DNA of 64,000 nt from Paludibacteraceae bacterium (GTDB lineage Bacteria; Bacteroidota; Bacteroidia; Bacteroidales; Paludibacteraceae): positions 42,196 to 106,195 of the forward strand of contig JAKSKR010000006.1 of the NCBI GenBank assembly GCA_024401645.1. The letters run 5' to 3'. A model generated the notes under the pieces. The model was not told the origin of the DNA and searched no databases. It was given only the letters and a program-made list of their open reading frames with translations. Numbering within the stretch: the first letter of the stretch is position 1; every line of letters starts with the position of its first letter. The position numbers and the translations under genes are program-made. This document shows positions 1-8,368 of this stretch, one piece after another.

Positions 1-17
1 CATATTGTACTTTGTGT

Positions 18-158
18 TTAATTCTTTAGGCCGAAAACACCATCGGAAGGTGTGGTCGCCTCTAAATGTACTGCAAGATATCTATAAATTTCCATAAGCG
101 CTCTATTCTGTCTTTCTTTTTCAGTTTCTTTAACCAAAAACAACGGTCTATCAATTTG
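18..158 (-). pseudogene. Possible C-terminal remnant of an unidentified ORF
   Basis: On the minus strand a 46-codon open stretch runs from just after an in-frame TGA (159-161) to a TAA at 18-20. The peptide is charged and protein-like (it contains VKETEKERQNRALMEIYRYL), with no convincing start. It could be the tail of a gene interrupted by the stop codon, or chance. I do not recognise a family. The rest of bases 1-253 holds only the promoter of the following gene. Confidence 0.22.
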
Positions 159-186
159 TCAAAGTCTTTATTAATACATATTTTTG
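155..186 (+). promoter_or_regulatory. Bacteroidetes-type promoter for the GH94 gene
   Basis: TTTG at 155-158 and TATTTTTG at 179-186 are separated by 20 bases, matching the Bacteroidetes primary sigma consensus (TTTG, about 19-20 bases, TAnnTTTG). The predicted start of transcription lies about 60 bases before the ATG at 254. Confidence 0.45.
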
Positions 187-253
187 TAATGATGTGTTAT
201 TATGGCATATCGTCTATTTTTCAACGAAACACAAATTAAATTTTAATCTTATA

Positions 254-2650
254 ATGCAGTACGGTTATTTCGATGATGAACGTAAAGAATACGTTATCAC
301 CAACCCCGCTACTCCAAAATCTTGGAGTAATTATCTAGGCGACACCCGTTACGGAGCAATCATCACCAACAATGCTGGTGGTTACAGCTTCTTCCGTTCT
401 TCGGTTCAGGGTTGTTTCCTTCGTTTGAAGTTCAACACTGTGCCTAACGACCAGCCAGGTCGCTACATCTACCTTCACGATGTAGACACCAAGGATTTCT
501 GGAGTGGTAGCTGGCAACCAGTAGGCAAGCCGCTTGACCAGTACAAGAGCGAATGCCGTCACGGCTCAGCTTATTCAATCATTTCATCGGAATACTCTGG
601 TATCAAGACCGAGACTTTGTATTTCGTACCACTTGGTGCAGAATTCGAAGTATGGCGTGTAAAGGTTACCAACAACTCTGGCAAGAAGAGAAGCCTTCGT
701 GCTTTCACTTATGCAGAGTTCGCATCTAACTGGAACATGCACGACGATAGCAACAACTTGCAGTACACCCAGTATATTGTAAAGACTTCTTATGCCGATG
801 GTTTCATTGACCATGGTAACAACCTTTACATGCCTGAAGAACCAGAAAACTTCCAGAACAAGGACCAGGCTCGCCACTCATTTATTGGTGTAGTTGGTGC
901 AGAAGTTACCGGTTACGACAGCGACCGCGATAAGTTTATTGGTCTTTACCACACTTACGCAAACCCAGAAATGGTTATGCGTGGTCAGTGTGGCAACACT
1001 GTTACCGAAGGTGACAACGGTTGCGGTACCCTTCAGGTAGACCTTTCACTCGAAGCTGGCGAAACCAAGGAATTCACAGTAGTACTTGGTATTGGTAAGG
1101 CATGGGTTGAAGGTAAGAGCGCTGCAGAACGCGTTGCAACCCCTGCAAAGGTTGAAGCAGAATACAAGAAGGTTGTTGATTACTGGCACGGCCGTATTGA
1201 AGGTCTTAGCGCTAAGACTCCAGATGCTGCATTCAACAGCATGATTAACATGTGGAACCCATTCAACAACCTCATCACTTACGCTTGGAGCCGTGCGGCT
1301 TCTCTTATCTATCGTGGTGAACGTGACGGTATGGGTTATCGCGATACCATTCAGGACATGCTTGGTGTTGTTCACAACATTCCTAACGAAGTTGTTGACC
1401 GTCTTGAGCTTATGCTTACCGGCCAGAACTCAAACGGTGGTGCAATGCCTGTTGTTAAGCCATTTGCTCACAACCCAGGTCACGAAGCTCCAACTCCAGA
1501 AAACGAGTTCCGTTCTGACGACTGTATGTGGTTGTTCAACACCGTTCCTACTTATGTTAAGGAAATTGGTAATCTCGATTATTATAACAAGGTTCTTCCT
1601 TATAGCGACAAGGGTGAAGGCACAGTTCTCGATCACCTCCGTCGTGCCATCCAGTTTAACCTCGACCGCCTTGGTAAGAATGGTCTTCCTTGCGGCTTGA
1701 AGGCAGACTGGAACGACTGCTTGGTACTTGGTGCTAAAGGCGAAACAGTATTCGTAGCAATGCAGTTGCGTTACGCTCTCACTGTTTTCATCGACATCTG
1801 CACTCGCTTGAACAAGCCTGAAGAAGTTAAGTGGGCAGAAGGACACCTTGCAACCCTTACAGCTAACATCGACAAGGCTGCATGGGACGGCGAATGGTAT
1901 GTTCGTGCAATCAAGGAAGATGGTTACGTATTTGGTACCAGCAAGAACCCAATCAAGGAAGGTAACATCTGGTTGAATCCACAGAGCTGGGCTATCATTT
2001 CAGGTCAGGCTACAGGCGAACGTGCCGAAGTAGTTATGAACAGCGTAGAAAAGCACCTTGCTATTGAATATGGTTTGGTACTTTGCGACCCTCCTTTCGA
2101 AAAGACAGAAGCAAGCGTAATCAAGGCTCCTTTGTTCATCAAGGGTATGAAGGAAAACGCTGCTGTATTCCAGCACACTCAAGGTTGGGGTATCATGGCA
2201 GACTGTATTCTTGGTCACGGTAAGCGTGCATTCAAGAACTACACCAACTACCTTCCTGCTCACTACAACGAACGTGCTGAAGTTCGTCAGATTGAGCCTT
2301 ACGTATATGCTCAGACTACTTGCTCAACTTACAACATGCGTGCCGGCCAGAGCCGTTGCCCATGGTTGAGTGGTACTGCTTCTTGGGCATACTTCACAGC
2401 TGCTCAATACATCTTGGGTATCCGTCCTGATTACGATGGTTTGATGGTTGATCCATGTATCCCAGGTTGGGAAGGTTTCACTGCAACTCGTCGCTTCCGC
2501 GGCAAGACAGTGAACATCACAGTTAAGAATCCTAACAAGGTTGAAAAAGGTGTTAAGAGCATCTCAATCAACGGCGAACAGGTTAGTGGCTTGGTTGTTC
2601 CATTCAGCAAGATGAAGGATGTTAACGAGGTAGAAGTCATCATGGGCTAA
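254..2650 (+). CDS. GH94 family phosphorylase (cellobiose phosphorylase-like)
   Basis: This is a 798-residue glycoside hydrolase family 94 enzyme. Such enzymes cleave beta-linked disaccharides with inorganic phosphate to give a sugar 1-phosphate and a free sugar in the cytoplasm. The opening residues MQYGYFDDERKEYVITNP and the following GYSF..S segment are typical of the N-terminal beta-sandwich. The catalytic (alpha/alpha)6 barrel holds the ADWND motif, with Asp485 as the expected general acid. There is no signal peptide. I chose the ATG at 254 because 20 further codons upstream look unlike protein and would overlap the predicted transcription start. The gene is a single transcription unit with its own promoter and terminator. 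Cellobiose phosphorylase is the best fit; chitobiose or laminaribiose phosphorylase cannot be excluded without alignment. Confidence 0.9.
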   Translation: MQYGYFDDERKEYVITNPATPKSWSNYLGDTRYGAIITNNAGGYSFFRSSVQGCFLRLKFNTVPNDQPGRYIYLHDVDTKDFWSGSWQPVGKPLDQYKSECRHGSAYSIISSEYSGIKTETLYFVPLGAEFEVWRVKVTNNSGKKRSLRAFTYAEFASNWNMHDDSNNLQYTQYIVKTSYADGFIDHGNNLYMPEEPENFQNKDQARHSFIGVVGAEVTGYDSDRDKFIGLYHTYANPEMVMRGQCGNTVTEGDNGCGTLQVDLSLEAGETKEFTVVLGIGKAWVEGKSAAERVATPAKVEAEYKKVVDYWHGRIEGLSAKTPDAAFNSMINMWNPFNNLITYAWSRAASLIYRGERDGMGYRDTIQDMLGVVHNIPNEVVDRLELMLTGQNSNGGAMPVVKPFAHNPGHEAPTPENEFRSDDCMWLFNTVPTYVKEIGNLDYYNKVLPYSDKGEGTVLDHLRRAIQFNLDRLGKNGLPCGLKADWNDCLVLGAKGETVFVAMQLRYALTVFIDICTRLNKPEEVKWAEGHLATLTANIDKAAWDGEWYVRAIKEDGYVFGTSKNPIKEGNIWLNPQSWAIISGQATGERAEVVMNSVEKHLAIEYGLVLCDPPFEKTEASVIKAPLFIKGMKENAAVFQHTQGWGIMADCILGHGKRAFKNYTNYLPAHYNERAEVRQIEPYVYAQTTCSTYNMRAGQSRCPWLSGTASWAYFTAAQYILGIRPDYDGLMVDPCIPGWEGFTATRRFRGKTVNITVKNPNKVEKGVKSISINGEQVSGLVVPFSKMKDVNEVEVIMG

Positions 2651-2673
2651 TACAGCGTTACTCGCAATAATTA

Positions 2674-2711
2674 ATTGCCCCGCGCCCAATTGGGTTGCGG
2701 GGTAATTTTTT
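2674..2711 (+). terminator. Intrinsic terminator after the GH94 gene
   Basis: ATTGCCCCGC pairs with GCGGGGTAAT around a 13-base loop, followed by a T run. It starts 23 bases after the GH94 stop codon. Confidence 0.8.
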
Positions 2712-2747
2712 GTGGAAAATTGAATTTTTTCGAAAATATTTTATCTG

Positions 2748-2764
2748 TTGACATTATCTGTCAA
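2748..2764. promoter_or_regulatory. Inverted repeat upstream of recA (candidate operator)
   Basis: TTGACA-TTATC-TGTCAA is a perfect 6-5-6 palindrome placed 11 bases before a TATCTTTG -7 element (2775-2782) of recA. Its position suits a repressor site controlling a DNA-damage gene. No regulator is identified. Confidence 0.35.
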
Positions 2765-2865
2765 TTTTGCGGCATATCTTTGTATCAGAAATAAGGAAGT
2801 GGTTGTCCACTTCATAATTTCTAATTATATTTGAACATTAGTTGATAACAAAAAAACGACATACT

Positions 2866-3996
2866 ATGAGTGAAGAACTTGAAGAAGACGAATTGAAATT
2901 CGACGAACAGGAAATGATTGAAGAAGAAGTTGCGGCTGCTCCAAAGGTTAAGAAGGCAACTAAAGCTGCGGCTGAAGATAATAAGCGTCCACAACCATCG
3001 GCTGACAAGTTGAAGGCTTTGCAGTTGGCTATGCAGAAGATTGAAAAGGACCTTGGTAAGGGTACAATTATGCGCATGGGCGACGAAAAGATTGAGGACG
3101 TGCCTGTCATTTCTACCGGATCTATCGGTTTAGATAACGCCCTTGGCGTAGGCGGTTTCCCTAAAGGCCGTATCATAGAAATCTATGGTCCGGAATCGTC
3201 TGGTAAGACAACATTGGCAATTCACGCTATTGCCGAGGCGCAGAAACAGGGTGGTATTGCAGCCATCATCGATGCTGAACATGCATTCGACCGTTTCTAT
3301 GCAGAAAAGTTGGGTGTAGATGTTGAGAACTTGCTTATTTCACAGCCAGATAGCGGTGAACAGGCATTGGAAATTGCCGATCAGTTAATCCGTTCATCTG
3401 CGGTAGACATCATCGTTATCGACTCTGTAGCGGCTCTTACTCCAAAGGCTGAAATTGAAGGTGACATGGGCGACAACAAGGTAGGTTTGCAGGCTCGTTT
3501 GATGAGCCAGGCCCTCAGAAAGTTGACTGCTACCATCAATAAGACCAACACCACTTGTATCTTCATCAACCAGTTGCGTGAAAAGATTGGTGTTATGTTT
3601 GGTAACCCAGAAACCACTACTGGTGGTAATGCATTGAAGTTCTATGCCTCTGTCCGCATCGATATTCGTCGTGTATCTCCTATTAAGGATGGCGACAACG
3701 TTATTGGTAACCAGACACGTGTTAAGGTGGTTAAGAACAAGGTGGCACCTCCTTTCCGCAAGGCAGAGTTCGACATCATGTTCGGTGAAGGTATCTCTCG
3801 CATCAGTGAAATTGTTGACTATGGTGCTGACTTCGGCATCTTGAAGAAGAGTGGCTCTTGGTACAGTTACGGAGAAAACAAGATTGCACAGGGTCGCGAT
3901 GCTGCTAAACAGTACATGAAGGAGCACCCTGAAGTAGCTGAAGAGGTGGAAGCAAAGGTTCGCCAAGCTATGAAGGAAAATAAGGACGAAATGTAA
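2866..3996 (+). CDS. recA: Recombinase RecA
   Basis: RecA is the ATP-dependent strand-exchange protein of homologous recombination and the SOS response. The 376-residue product has the Walker A motif GPESSGKT at about residue 108, the Walker B segment [12 protein letters not shown], the conserved [14 protein letters not shown] stretch, and a charged C-terminal tail. The family core ([20 protein letters not shown]) begins only around residue 47. It is preceded by a Glu/Asp-rich then Lys/Ala-rich extension longer than in most RecA proteins. I chose the ATG at 2866 over the in-frame TTG at 2842. The gene is monocistronic, with a strong terminator directly downstream. Confidence 0.97.
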   Translation: MSEELEEDELKFDEQEMIEEEVAAAPKVKKATKAAAEDNKRPQPSADKLKALQLAMQKIEKDLGKGTIMRMGDEKIEDVPVISTGSIGLDNALGVGGFPKGRIIEIYGPESSGKTTLAIHAIAEAQKQGGIAAIIDAEHAFDRFYAEKLGVDVENLLISQPDSGEQALEIADQLIRSSAVDIIVIDSVAALTPKAEIEGDMGDNKVGLQARLMSQALRKLTATINKTNTTCIFINQLREKIGVMFGNPETTTGGNALKFYASVRIDIRRVSPIKDGDNVIGNQTRVKVVKNKVAPPFRKAEFDIMFGEGISRISEIVDYGADFGILKKSGSWYSYGENKIAQGRDAAKQYMKEHPEVAEEVEAKVRQAMKENKDEM

Positions 3997-4013
3997 AAAT
4001 GATAGTCCCAAAA

Positions 4014-4055
4014 CAAAAGAAACGCGTCATTTGTTATGGCGCGTTTCTTTTGTTT
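4014..4055 (+). terminator. Intrinsic terminator after recA
   Basis: CAAAAGAAACGCG pairs with CGCGTTTCTTTTG around a 13-base loop and runs into T-rich sequence. It is nearly symmetric, so it may also stop transcription coming from the minus-strand gene that ends at 4087. Confidence 0.8.
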
Positions 4056-4086
4056 ATGAGTGTTATGGTAAATATTAATTTTGTGT

Positions 4087-5145
4087 TTACTTCATGTATT
4101 CCTGTACCTTTTCAATGCTTAAGCCAAGTGCACTTGCAATCTGGTTACTATCAAGTCCATTTTGAAGGAATAGTTTGACGGCAAGTTTTAAACTTTGCTC
4201 CTGTTCGCCGAGCTTTTGTTCCTGTTCGCCGAGCTTTTGTTCCTGCTCGCCAAGCTTTTGTTCCTGCTCGCCAAGCTTTTGTTCCTGTTCGCCGAGCTTT
4301 TGTTCCTGTTCGCCGAGCTTTTGTTCCTGTTCGCCGAGCTTTTGCTCCTGTTCGCCAAGTATCTGTTTTTGCTCGGCTATTATTTTCTTTTGAGTATAAA
4401 TGTCGGTGTCCATTTTTTCTAGCTCTGACAGGATCTCGTCTTCAATGTTCATGTTGTGCGATACAACAGGGTCGGCAATGGCACGAACAAGTCTGTTAAG
4501 AATGCGTTCCATATCGTCACTATTGTTGGTGATGTTGTCCTCGATTTGCAGAACGTGTGGGTTGTCGGTTGCAGCACTTTGGTCGAAGAAACTTAAAAGT
4601 TTTTCAAGATGGTTTCTTGCTTTGCCTTTTAAGTATGGTATCTGAACGATGATGCTGTCGTGTGTGAGGCTTTCAATGAATTTGTCGGGTACCCCTTCGT
4701 GAATTTCATTAGAGTCGTAGTCTAGGTATCTCCTTTTTACATAGATGACGGGTTCTTTCAAGTCGCCAACTTTGTGTCCGAGCAAGTAGATTGAAACAAT
4801 AGGCAAAGCAGTACCGCAGTCTTGCGAAGCTACGTTTTTCGGATTACCGTACTGAATTCCCAAATATTGTCTAAATCTAAGAGTCTCGGTAGGACGCCAG
4901 GTTTTCTGAAGCTCAACTAGCACCAAGTGTTCTTCTCCGTTCTCTTCCCTAATGGTAGCGGCAAAGTCGATTCTGAATATACGAATGCGACCTTCAACGG
5001 CATTGCTGTATTCGTGTGGACGCATTTCCAGCTTCACAATATCTTTCTGTAAGAGTGCTGAAATTAGAATCTTGGCAATTCTTTCGTCTTCCATCAGATA
5101 TTTGAAAACGACATCGTATATGGGGTTTGCATAGTAAACGTTCAT
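4087..5145 (-). CDS. Rpn/PDDEXK-family transposase-like nuclease
   Basis: The 352-residue protein belongs to the PD-(D/E)XK nuclease family annotated as Rpn or transposase-like (PDDEXK_2). It opens with NPIYDVVFKYLMED, and the catalytic segment has RIDF followed by LVLVELQK, giving the expected Asp and Glu-x-Gln-Lys residues. The C-terminal third contains seven copies of a seven-residue unit GEQEQKL plus a degenerate eighth. It ends in a small helix-turn-helix-like tail (IASALGLSIEKVQEYMK). Related proteins promote RecA-independent recombination or act in phage defence. The start at 5145 (MNVYYANP) matches the family N-terminus; the 57 codons upstream do not. The gene is transcribed divergently from sufS. 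Confidence 0.8.
   Translation of the reverse strand: MNVYYANPIYDVVFKYLMEDERIAKILISALLQKDIVKLEMRPHEYSNAVEGRIRIFRIDFAATIREENGEEHLVLVELQKTWRPTETLRFRQYLGIQYGNPKNVASQDCGTALPIVSIYLLGHKVGDLKEPVIYVKRRYLDYDSNEIHEGVPDKFIESLTHDSIIVQIPYLKGKARNHLEKLLSFFDQSAATDNPHVLQIEDNITNNSDDMERILNRLVRAIADPVVSHNMNIEDEILSELEKMDTDIYTQKKIIAEQKQILGEQEQKLGEQEQKLGEQEQKLGEQEQKLGEQEQKLGEQEQKLGEQEQKLGEQEQSLKLAVKLFLQNGLDSNQIASALGLSIEKVQEYMK
4201..4368. repeat. 21-base tandem repeat within the Rpn-like gene
   Basis: Eight consecutive 21-base units are present: seven near-identical (CTGYTCGCCRAGCTTTTGYTC on the plus strand) and one degenerate. They encode a Glu/Gln/Leu heptad on the minus strand. Because each unit is a multiple of three, gain or loss of units keeps the frame and only changes coiled-coil length. 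Confidence 0.95.
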
Positions 5146-5275
5146 AGTACCAATATTTTTGGCAAAAATAAGCAATGGAATCGTGACAACAAAATGTTGT
5201 TTATCATCGCCACATAAAATATGGTAGATTATGCCTAAAAAGATTAACTTTGTAAGTGCAAATGGATTTACAGAG

Positions 5276-6496
5276 ATGGCAATAGATACAAATTTAATCA
5301 GACAGGATTTTCCCATACTGCAAACGCAGGTTTACGAGCGTCCATTAATCTACCTCGATAATGCCGCTACGACACAAAAACCGCGTTGTGTGGTTGAGAA
5401 GATAGCTGATAATTATTATAAGGAGAATGCTAACGTGCACCGTGGTGTTCACTTCTTAAGCCAGGTGGCAACCGAGGCACATGAAGCTGCGCGTGAAGAA
5501 GTGCGTAAGTTCATTAATGCTCGTCATTCACACGAAATTATTTTTACCCGTGGCACTACCGAGAGCATTAACTTGGTGGCTAGCAGTTTCGGCCGATTAA
5601 AGTTGCAGCCGGGCGATGAGGTGATTGTCAGCCAAATGGAACACCACAGTAACATTGTGCCTTGGCAGTTGCAGCCGGGTGTTGAAGTGCGTCCTATTCC
5701 GTTTGCAGAAGATGGCACATTGTTGGTTGACCAGTTGGAAAGCCTGATTACCCCAAAGACCAAGATTATCTCTGTAGCCCATGTATCGAACACATTGGGT
5801 ACTGTGAATCCTATCAAGCAGATTATTGCCATTGCTCATGCCCATAAGTTGCCAGTCCTCATCGACGGTGCGCAGGGCGTGCCTCATGCAAAGGTCGACG
5901 TTCAAGATTTAGATTGTGATTTCTACGCTTTCTCTGGTCATAAGATTTATGGCCCTACCGGTATTGGTGTGCTTTATGGCAAGGAAGAATGGTTGAACGA
6001 ATTGCCTCCTTACCAGGGTGGTGGTGACATGATTGACCAGGTTACTTTCGCAAAGACTACCTACGCTGCCCTACCTTTCAAGTTTGAGGCCGGTACGCCA
6101 GACTTTATTGGTTCAACAGCTTTAGCCGAGGCTTTGCGCTATGTACAGAAGGTGGGTATAGAGAATATTGCCGCTCATGAAAACGATTTGTTGCAGTATG
6201 CCACCGAACAGCTGAAAGCTGAAGTGCCAGGTATGCGCATCTATGGCGAAAGTGTCCATAAGAGCAGTGTTATCTCGTTCTTGGTTGAAGGCATTCACCC
6301 TTATGATATGGGTACTATCCTCGATAAGTTGGGTATTGCCGTACGCACAGGCCACCATTGCGCTCAACCGGTTATGGATGCCTTTGGTGTGGAAGGTATG
6401 GTTAGGGCATCGTTTGCCATGTACAATACCCGCGAAGAGGTCGACCAGTTGGTTGCTGGCGTGAAACGCGTAACAAAGTTGTTCCGCAGAATGTAA
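5276..6496 (+). CDS. sufS: Cysteine desulfurase SufS
   Basis: SufS is a PLP-dependent enzyme that removes sulfur from cysteine as a persulfide for Fe-S cluster assembly. The 406-residue length matches the family. The PLP lysine is Lys223 in SGHKIYGPTG, and the catalytic cysteine is Cys362 in RTGHHCAQP, the group II (SufS/CsdA) arrangement. The start at 5276 (MAIDTNLIRQDFPIL) fits relatives better than the ATG at 5231. It lies 21 bases upstream of sufE, its sulfur acceptor, while the scaffold genes sufBCD lie 37 kb away in this window. Confidence 0.95.
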   Translation: MAIDTNLIRQDFPILQTQVYERPLIYLDNAATTQKPRCVVEKIADNYYKENANVHRGVHFLSQVATEAHEAAREEVRKFINARHSHEIIFTRGTTESINLVASSFGRLKLQPGDEVIVSQMEHHSNIVPWQLQPGVEVRPIPFAEDGTLLVDQLESLITPKTKIISVAHVSNTLGTVNPIKQIIAIAHAHKLPVLIDGAQGVPHAKVDVQDLDCDFYAFSGHKIYGPTGIGVLYGKEEWLNELPPYQGGGDMIDQVTFAKTTYAALPFKFEAGTPDFIGSTALAEALRYVQKVGIENIAAHENDLLQYATEQLKAEVPGMRIYGESVHKSSVISFLVEGIHPYDMGTILDKLGIAVRTGHHCAQPVMDAFGVEGMVRASFAMYNTREEVDQLVAGVKRVTKLFRRM

Positions 6497-6517
6497 ACGA
6501 AACAATTCAATAGAAAA

Positions 6518-6940
6518 ATGACTATACAAGAAAAGGAAGATGAGATAACCGCCGAGTTCGAGTTCCTAACCGACTGGCTCGACAAGTACGAACTCATCAT
6601 AGACAAGGGCAATGCCAATAAGGGCATTGACGAAAAATACAAGACAGAACAGTACCTCATTGAAGGGTGCCAAAGTAAGGTGTGGGTTCATGCCGAATAT
6701 CGCGATGGCAAGGTCTACTACGAAGGTGAAAGCAATACCGAGATTGTTGGTGGCATCATTAGTATGTTGGTGGAGGTACTTTCTGGCGAAACACCTGATG
6801 CCATTCTCGATGCCAAGCTCGACTTTATTGAAAAGATTGGCTTGAAAGAACATTTGTCACCAACCCGTAGTAATGGTATGCTTGCTATGATTAAGCAAAT
6901 GCGTATGTACGCTTTGGTGTTTAAGGAGAAGAATGCCTAA
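6518..6940 (+). CDS. sufE: Sulfur acceptor SufE
   Basis: SufE accepts persulfide sulfur from SufS and passes it to the SufBCD scaffold. The 140-residue protein has the family acceptor cysteine at Cys51 in the segment IEGCQSKVW. It is encoded directly after sufS and is presumably cotranscribed. A strong hairpin follows at 6961-7000. Confidence 0.93.
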   Translation: MTIQEKEDEITAEFEFLTDWLDKYELIIDKGNANKGIDEKYKTEQYLIEGCQSKVWVHAEYRDGKVYYEGESNTEIVGGIISMLVEVLSGETPDAILDAKLDFIEKIGLKEHLSPTRSNGMLAMIKQMRMYALVFKEKNA

Positions 6941-6960
6941 ACAATAAAATCCTAATAAAT

Positions 6961-7000
6961 GAAATACCCGTTAGATTCTTTCTAACGGGCATTTCTGTTT
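6961..7000. terminator. Bidirectional terminator between sufE and folK
   Basis: CCCGTTAGA pairs with TCTAACGGG, extended by GAAAT/ATTTC, with a T-rich tail on the plus strand. It separates two convergent genes. Confidence 0.8.
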
Positions 7001-7013
7001 TATAGACCGCTTC

Positions 7014-7547
7014 TTAATTGTTAGAAGTTGAGTCTGTAGCGTCATTGCTGGCATCCATAGCCTTTTGCAAGGCTTCGTTTTGTGCCTTTAGGAAGTCGGC
7101 ATAAAGGTCGCGGTAGCATTTGCCAACAACCGGGTGTGTCAGGTTGGGTGCCAATTCGGCGAGCGGACGTAGCACAAAGTCGCGCTGCAACATTAGTGGG
7201 TGTGGCACTTTCAGGTTAGGCGTGTCAATTATCTCGTCGCCATATTGTAGGATGTCGATGTCGATGATGCGGTCGTGGTAGCCAGGCTCGTCGGTACGCA
7301 CACGTCCCATTTCGCGTTCAATGGCGTTTGCCATTTGTAGGCACAATTCGGCCGGATGTTCGGTGTCGAGAACGATGACGCAGTTCAAGAAACGGTTCTG
7401 GCTGGCAAATCCCCAAGGTGCCGTTTCGTAGAAGTTCGAGTTTGCGCGAAATACGCCAATAAGCTTGTGGCAAAGGTAGATGGCGTTCTCCAAATTCTTG
7501 CGTCGGTCGCCCAGGTTGGTGCCCAATCCTAAATATATTTCGGTCAT
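7014..7547 (-). CDS. folK: 2-amino-4-hydroxy-6-hydroxymethyldihydropteridine diphosphokinase
   Basis: FolK transfers diphosphate from ATP to 6-hydroxymethyl-dihydropterin in folate synthesis. The 177-residue protein begins with the family signature YLGLGTNLGDR and has ETAPWGF and the RIIDIDIL motif that binds magnesium-ATP. The last ~30 residues are an Ala/Asp/Ser/Asn-rich tail beyond the usual domain. It is downstream of purE on the same strand, but a terminator hairpin lies between them. Confidence 0.94.
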   Translation of the reverse strand: MTEIYLGLGTNLGDRRKNLENAIYLCHKLIGVFRANSNFYETAPWGFASQNRFLNCVIVLDTEHPAELCLQMANAIEREMGRVRTDEPGYHDRIIDIDILQYGDEIIDTPNLKVPHPLMLQRDFVLRPLAELAPNLTHPVVGKCYRDLYADFLKAQNEALQKAMDASNDATDSTSNN

Positions 7548-7566
7548 AGGCCTTTTGTAATTTATA

Positions 7567-7604
7567 AAAAAGAGACGCAGGAATGGTTGGTTCGGGCGTC
7601 TCTT
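7567..7604 (-). terminator. Intrinsic terminator after purE
   Basis: AAGAGACGC pairs with GCGTCTCTT. On the minus strand the hairpin is followed by a U run (A run at 7566-7571 on the plus strand), so it ends purE transcription before folK. Confidence 0.75.
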
Positions 7605-7631
7605 CTTATGTCTGTTTGTTTAAGAGTCTTA

Positions 7632-8138
7632 TTAGTTGGTCTTGAACTTGAAAGAAACCTCCTTCAAATCGGCGTTAGCCTTAACAATCTTGTCTTTTAG
7701 GCTTGCCTTATATGCCGCATTGCGCTTTGCAATTTCAGAGTCACCAAGGGCAAGGATTTGTGTTGCCAAGATGGCTGCGTTCTGTGCACCGTTAACGCCA
7801 ACGGTAGCAACCGGAATGCCGGGAGGCATCTGGATGATGCTGAGCATGGCATCGAGACCGTCGAGCATACCCTTGATAGGAATACCGATAACTGGGATGG
7901 TGGTGTTGGCTGCAATAACGCCAGGTAGTGCTGCTGCCATGCCGGCTGCTGCAAGAATAACCTTAATGCCACGGCCTTCGGCTTCGCGTGCAAACTGTTC
8001 AACTTCGCTAGGTGTGCGGTGAGCTGAAAGCGCATTCATTTCGAACGGAATTTCCATCTCATCGAAAAACTTGGCAGCTTTCTCCATTACAGGAAGGTCG
8101 CTTGTGCTGCCCATAATAATGCTGACGATTGGTTTCAT
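7632..8138 (-). CDS. purE: N5-carboxyaminoimidazole ribonucleotide mutase PurE
   Basis: PurE acts in de novo purine synthesis, making 4-carboxy-AIR. The 168-residue protein has SIIMGSTSDLP at its start, the SAHRTP catalytic histidine motif, and GMAAALPGV. These suggest the class I mutase form that works with PurK, although no purK is in this window. It faces purD, another purine gene, across a 230-base intergenic region that holds a -7-like element for purD and no other recognisable feature. Confidence 0.94.
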   Translation of the reverse strand: MKPIVSIIMGSTSDLPVMEKAAKFFDEMEIPFEMNALSAHRTPSEVEQFAREAEGRGIKVILAAAGMAAALPGVIAANTTIPVIGIPIKGMLDGLDAMLSIIQMPPGIPVATVGVNGAQNAAILATQILALGDSEIAKRNAAYKASLKDKIVKANADLKEVSFKFKTN

Positions 8139-8300
8139 ATCTCTTGTTTGTTTTTTCTTACTGCAAAAGTAATCAATTCATTGGTCTCTTTTTAGAAAAG
8201 TACCTACACTTTATTTTATTTCTTTCAAAAATTGCAGAGAAAGATGTGTGTACTTCCCATTTTTTGCCCCAAAGAAAAGGTGTTTTGCCTACTCATTTTG

Positions 8301-8308
8301 TAAATTTG
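8301..8308 (+). promoter_or_regulatory. Putative -7 element of purD
   Basis: TAAATTTG matches the TAnnTTTG -7 consensus, 60 bases before the purD ATG. No well-spaced -33 TTTG was found. Confidence 0.35.
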
Positions 8309-8368
8309 CATTTTATTGAGCAAAATGGGCTCTTTTATTAGGAATAACATTAAAAACAAGATAACACA

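Noticed and set aside
4201..4368. Repeat array considered as CRISPR
   Set aside because: Units are contiguous with no spacers and lie in frame inside a protein gene.
4175..4422. Two plus-strand frames rich in Cys/Ser/Pro or Leu/Phe
   Set aside because: They are opposite-strand readings of the 21-base repeat in the Rpn-like gene and have no independent coding signal.
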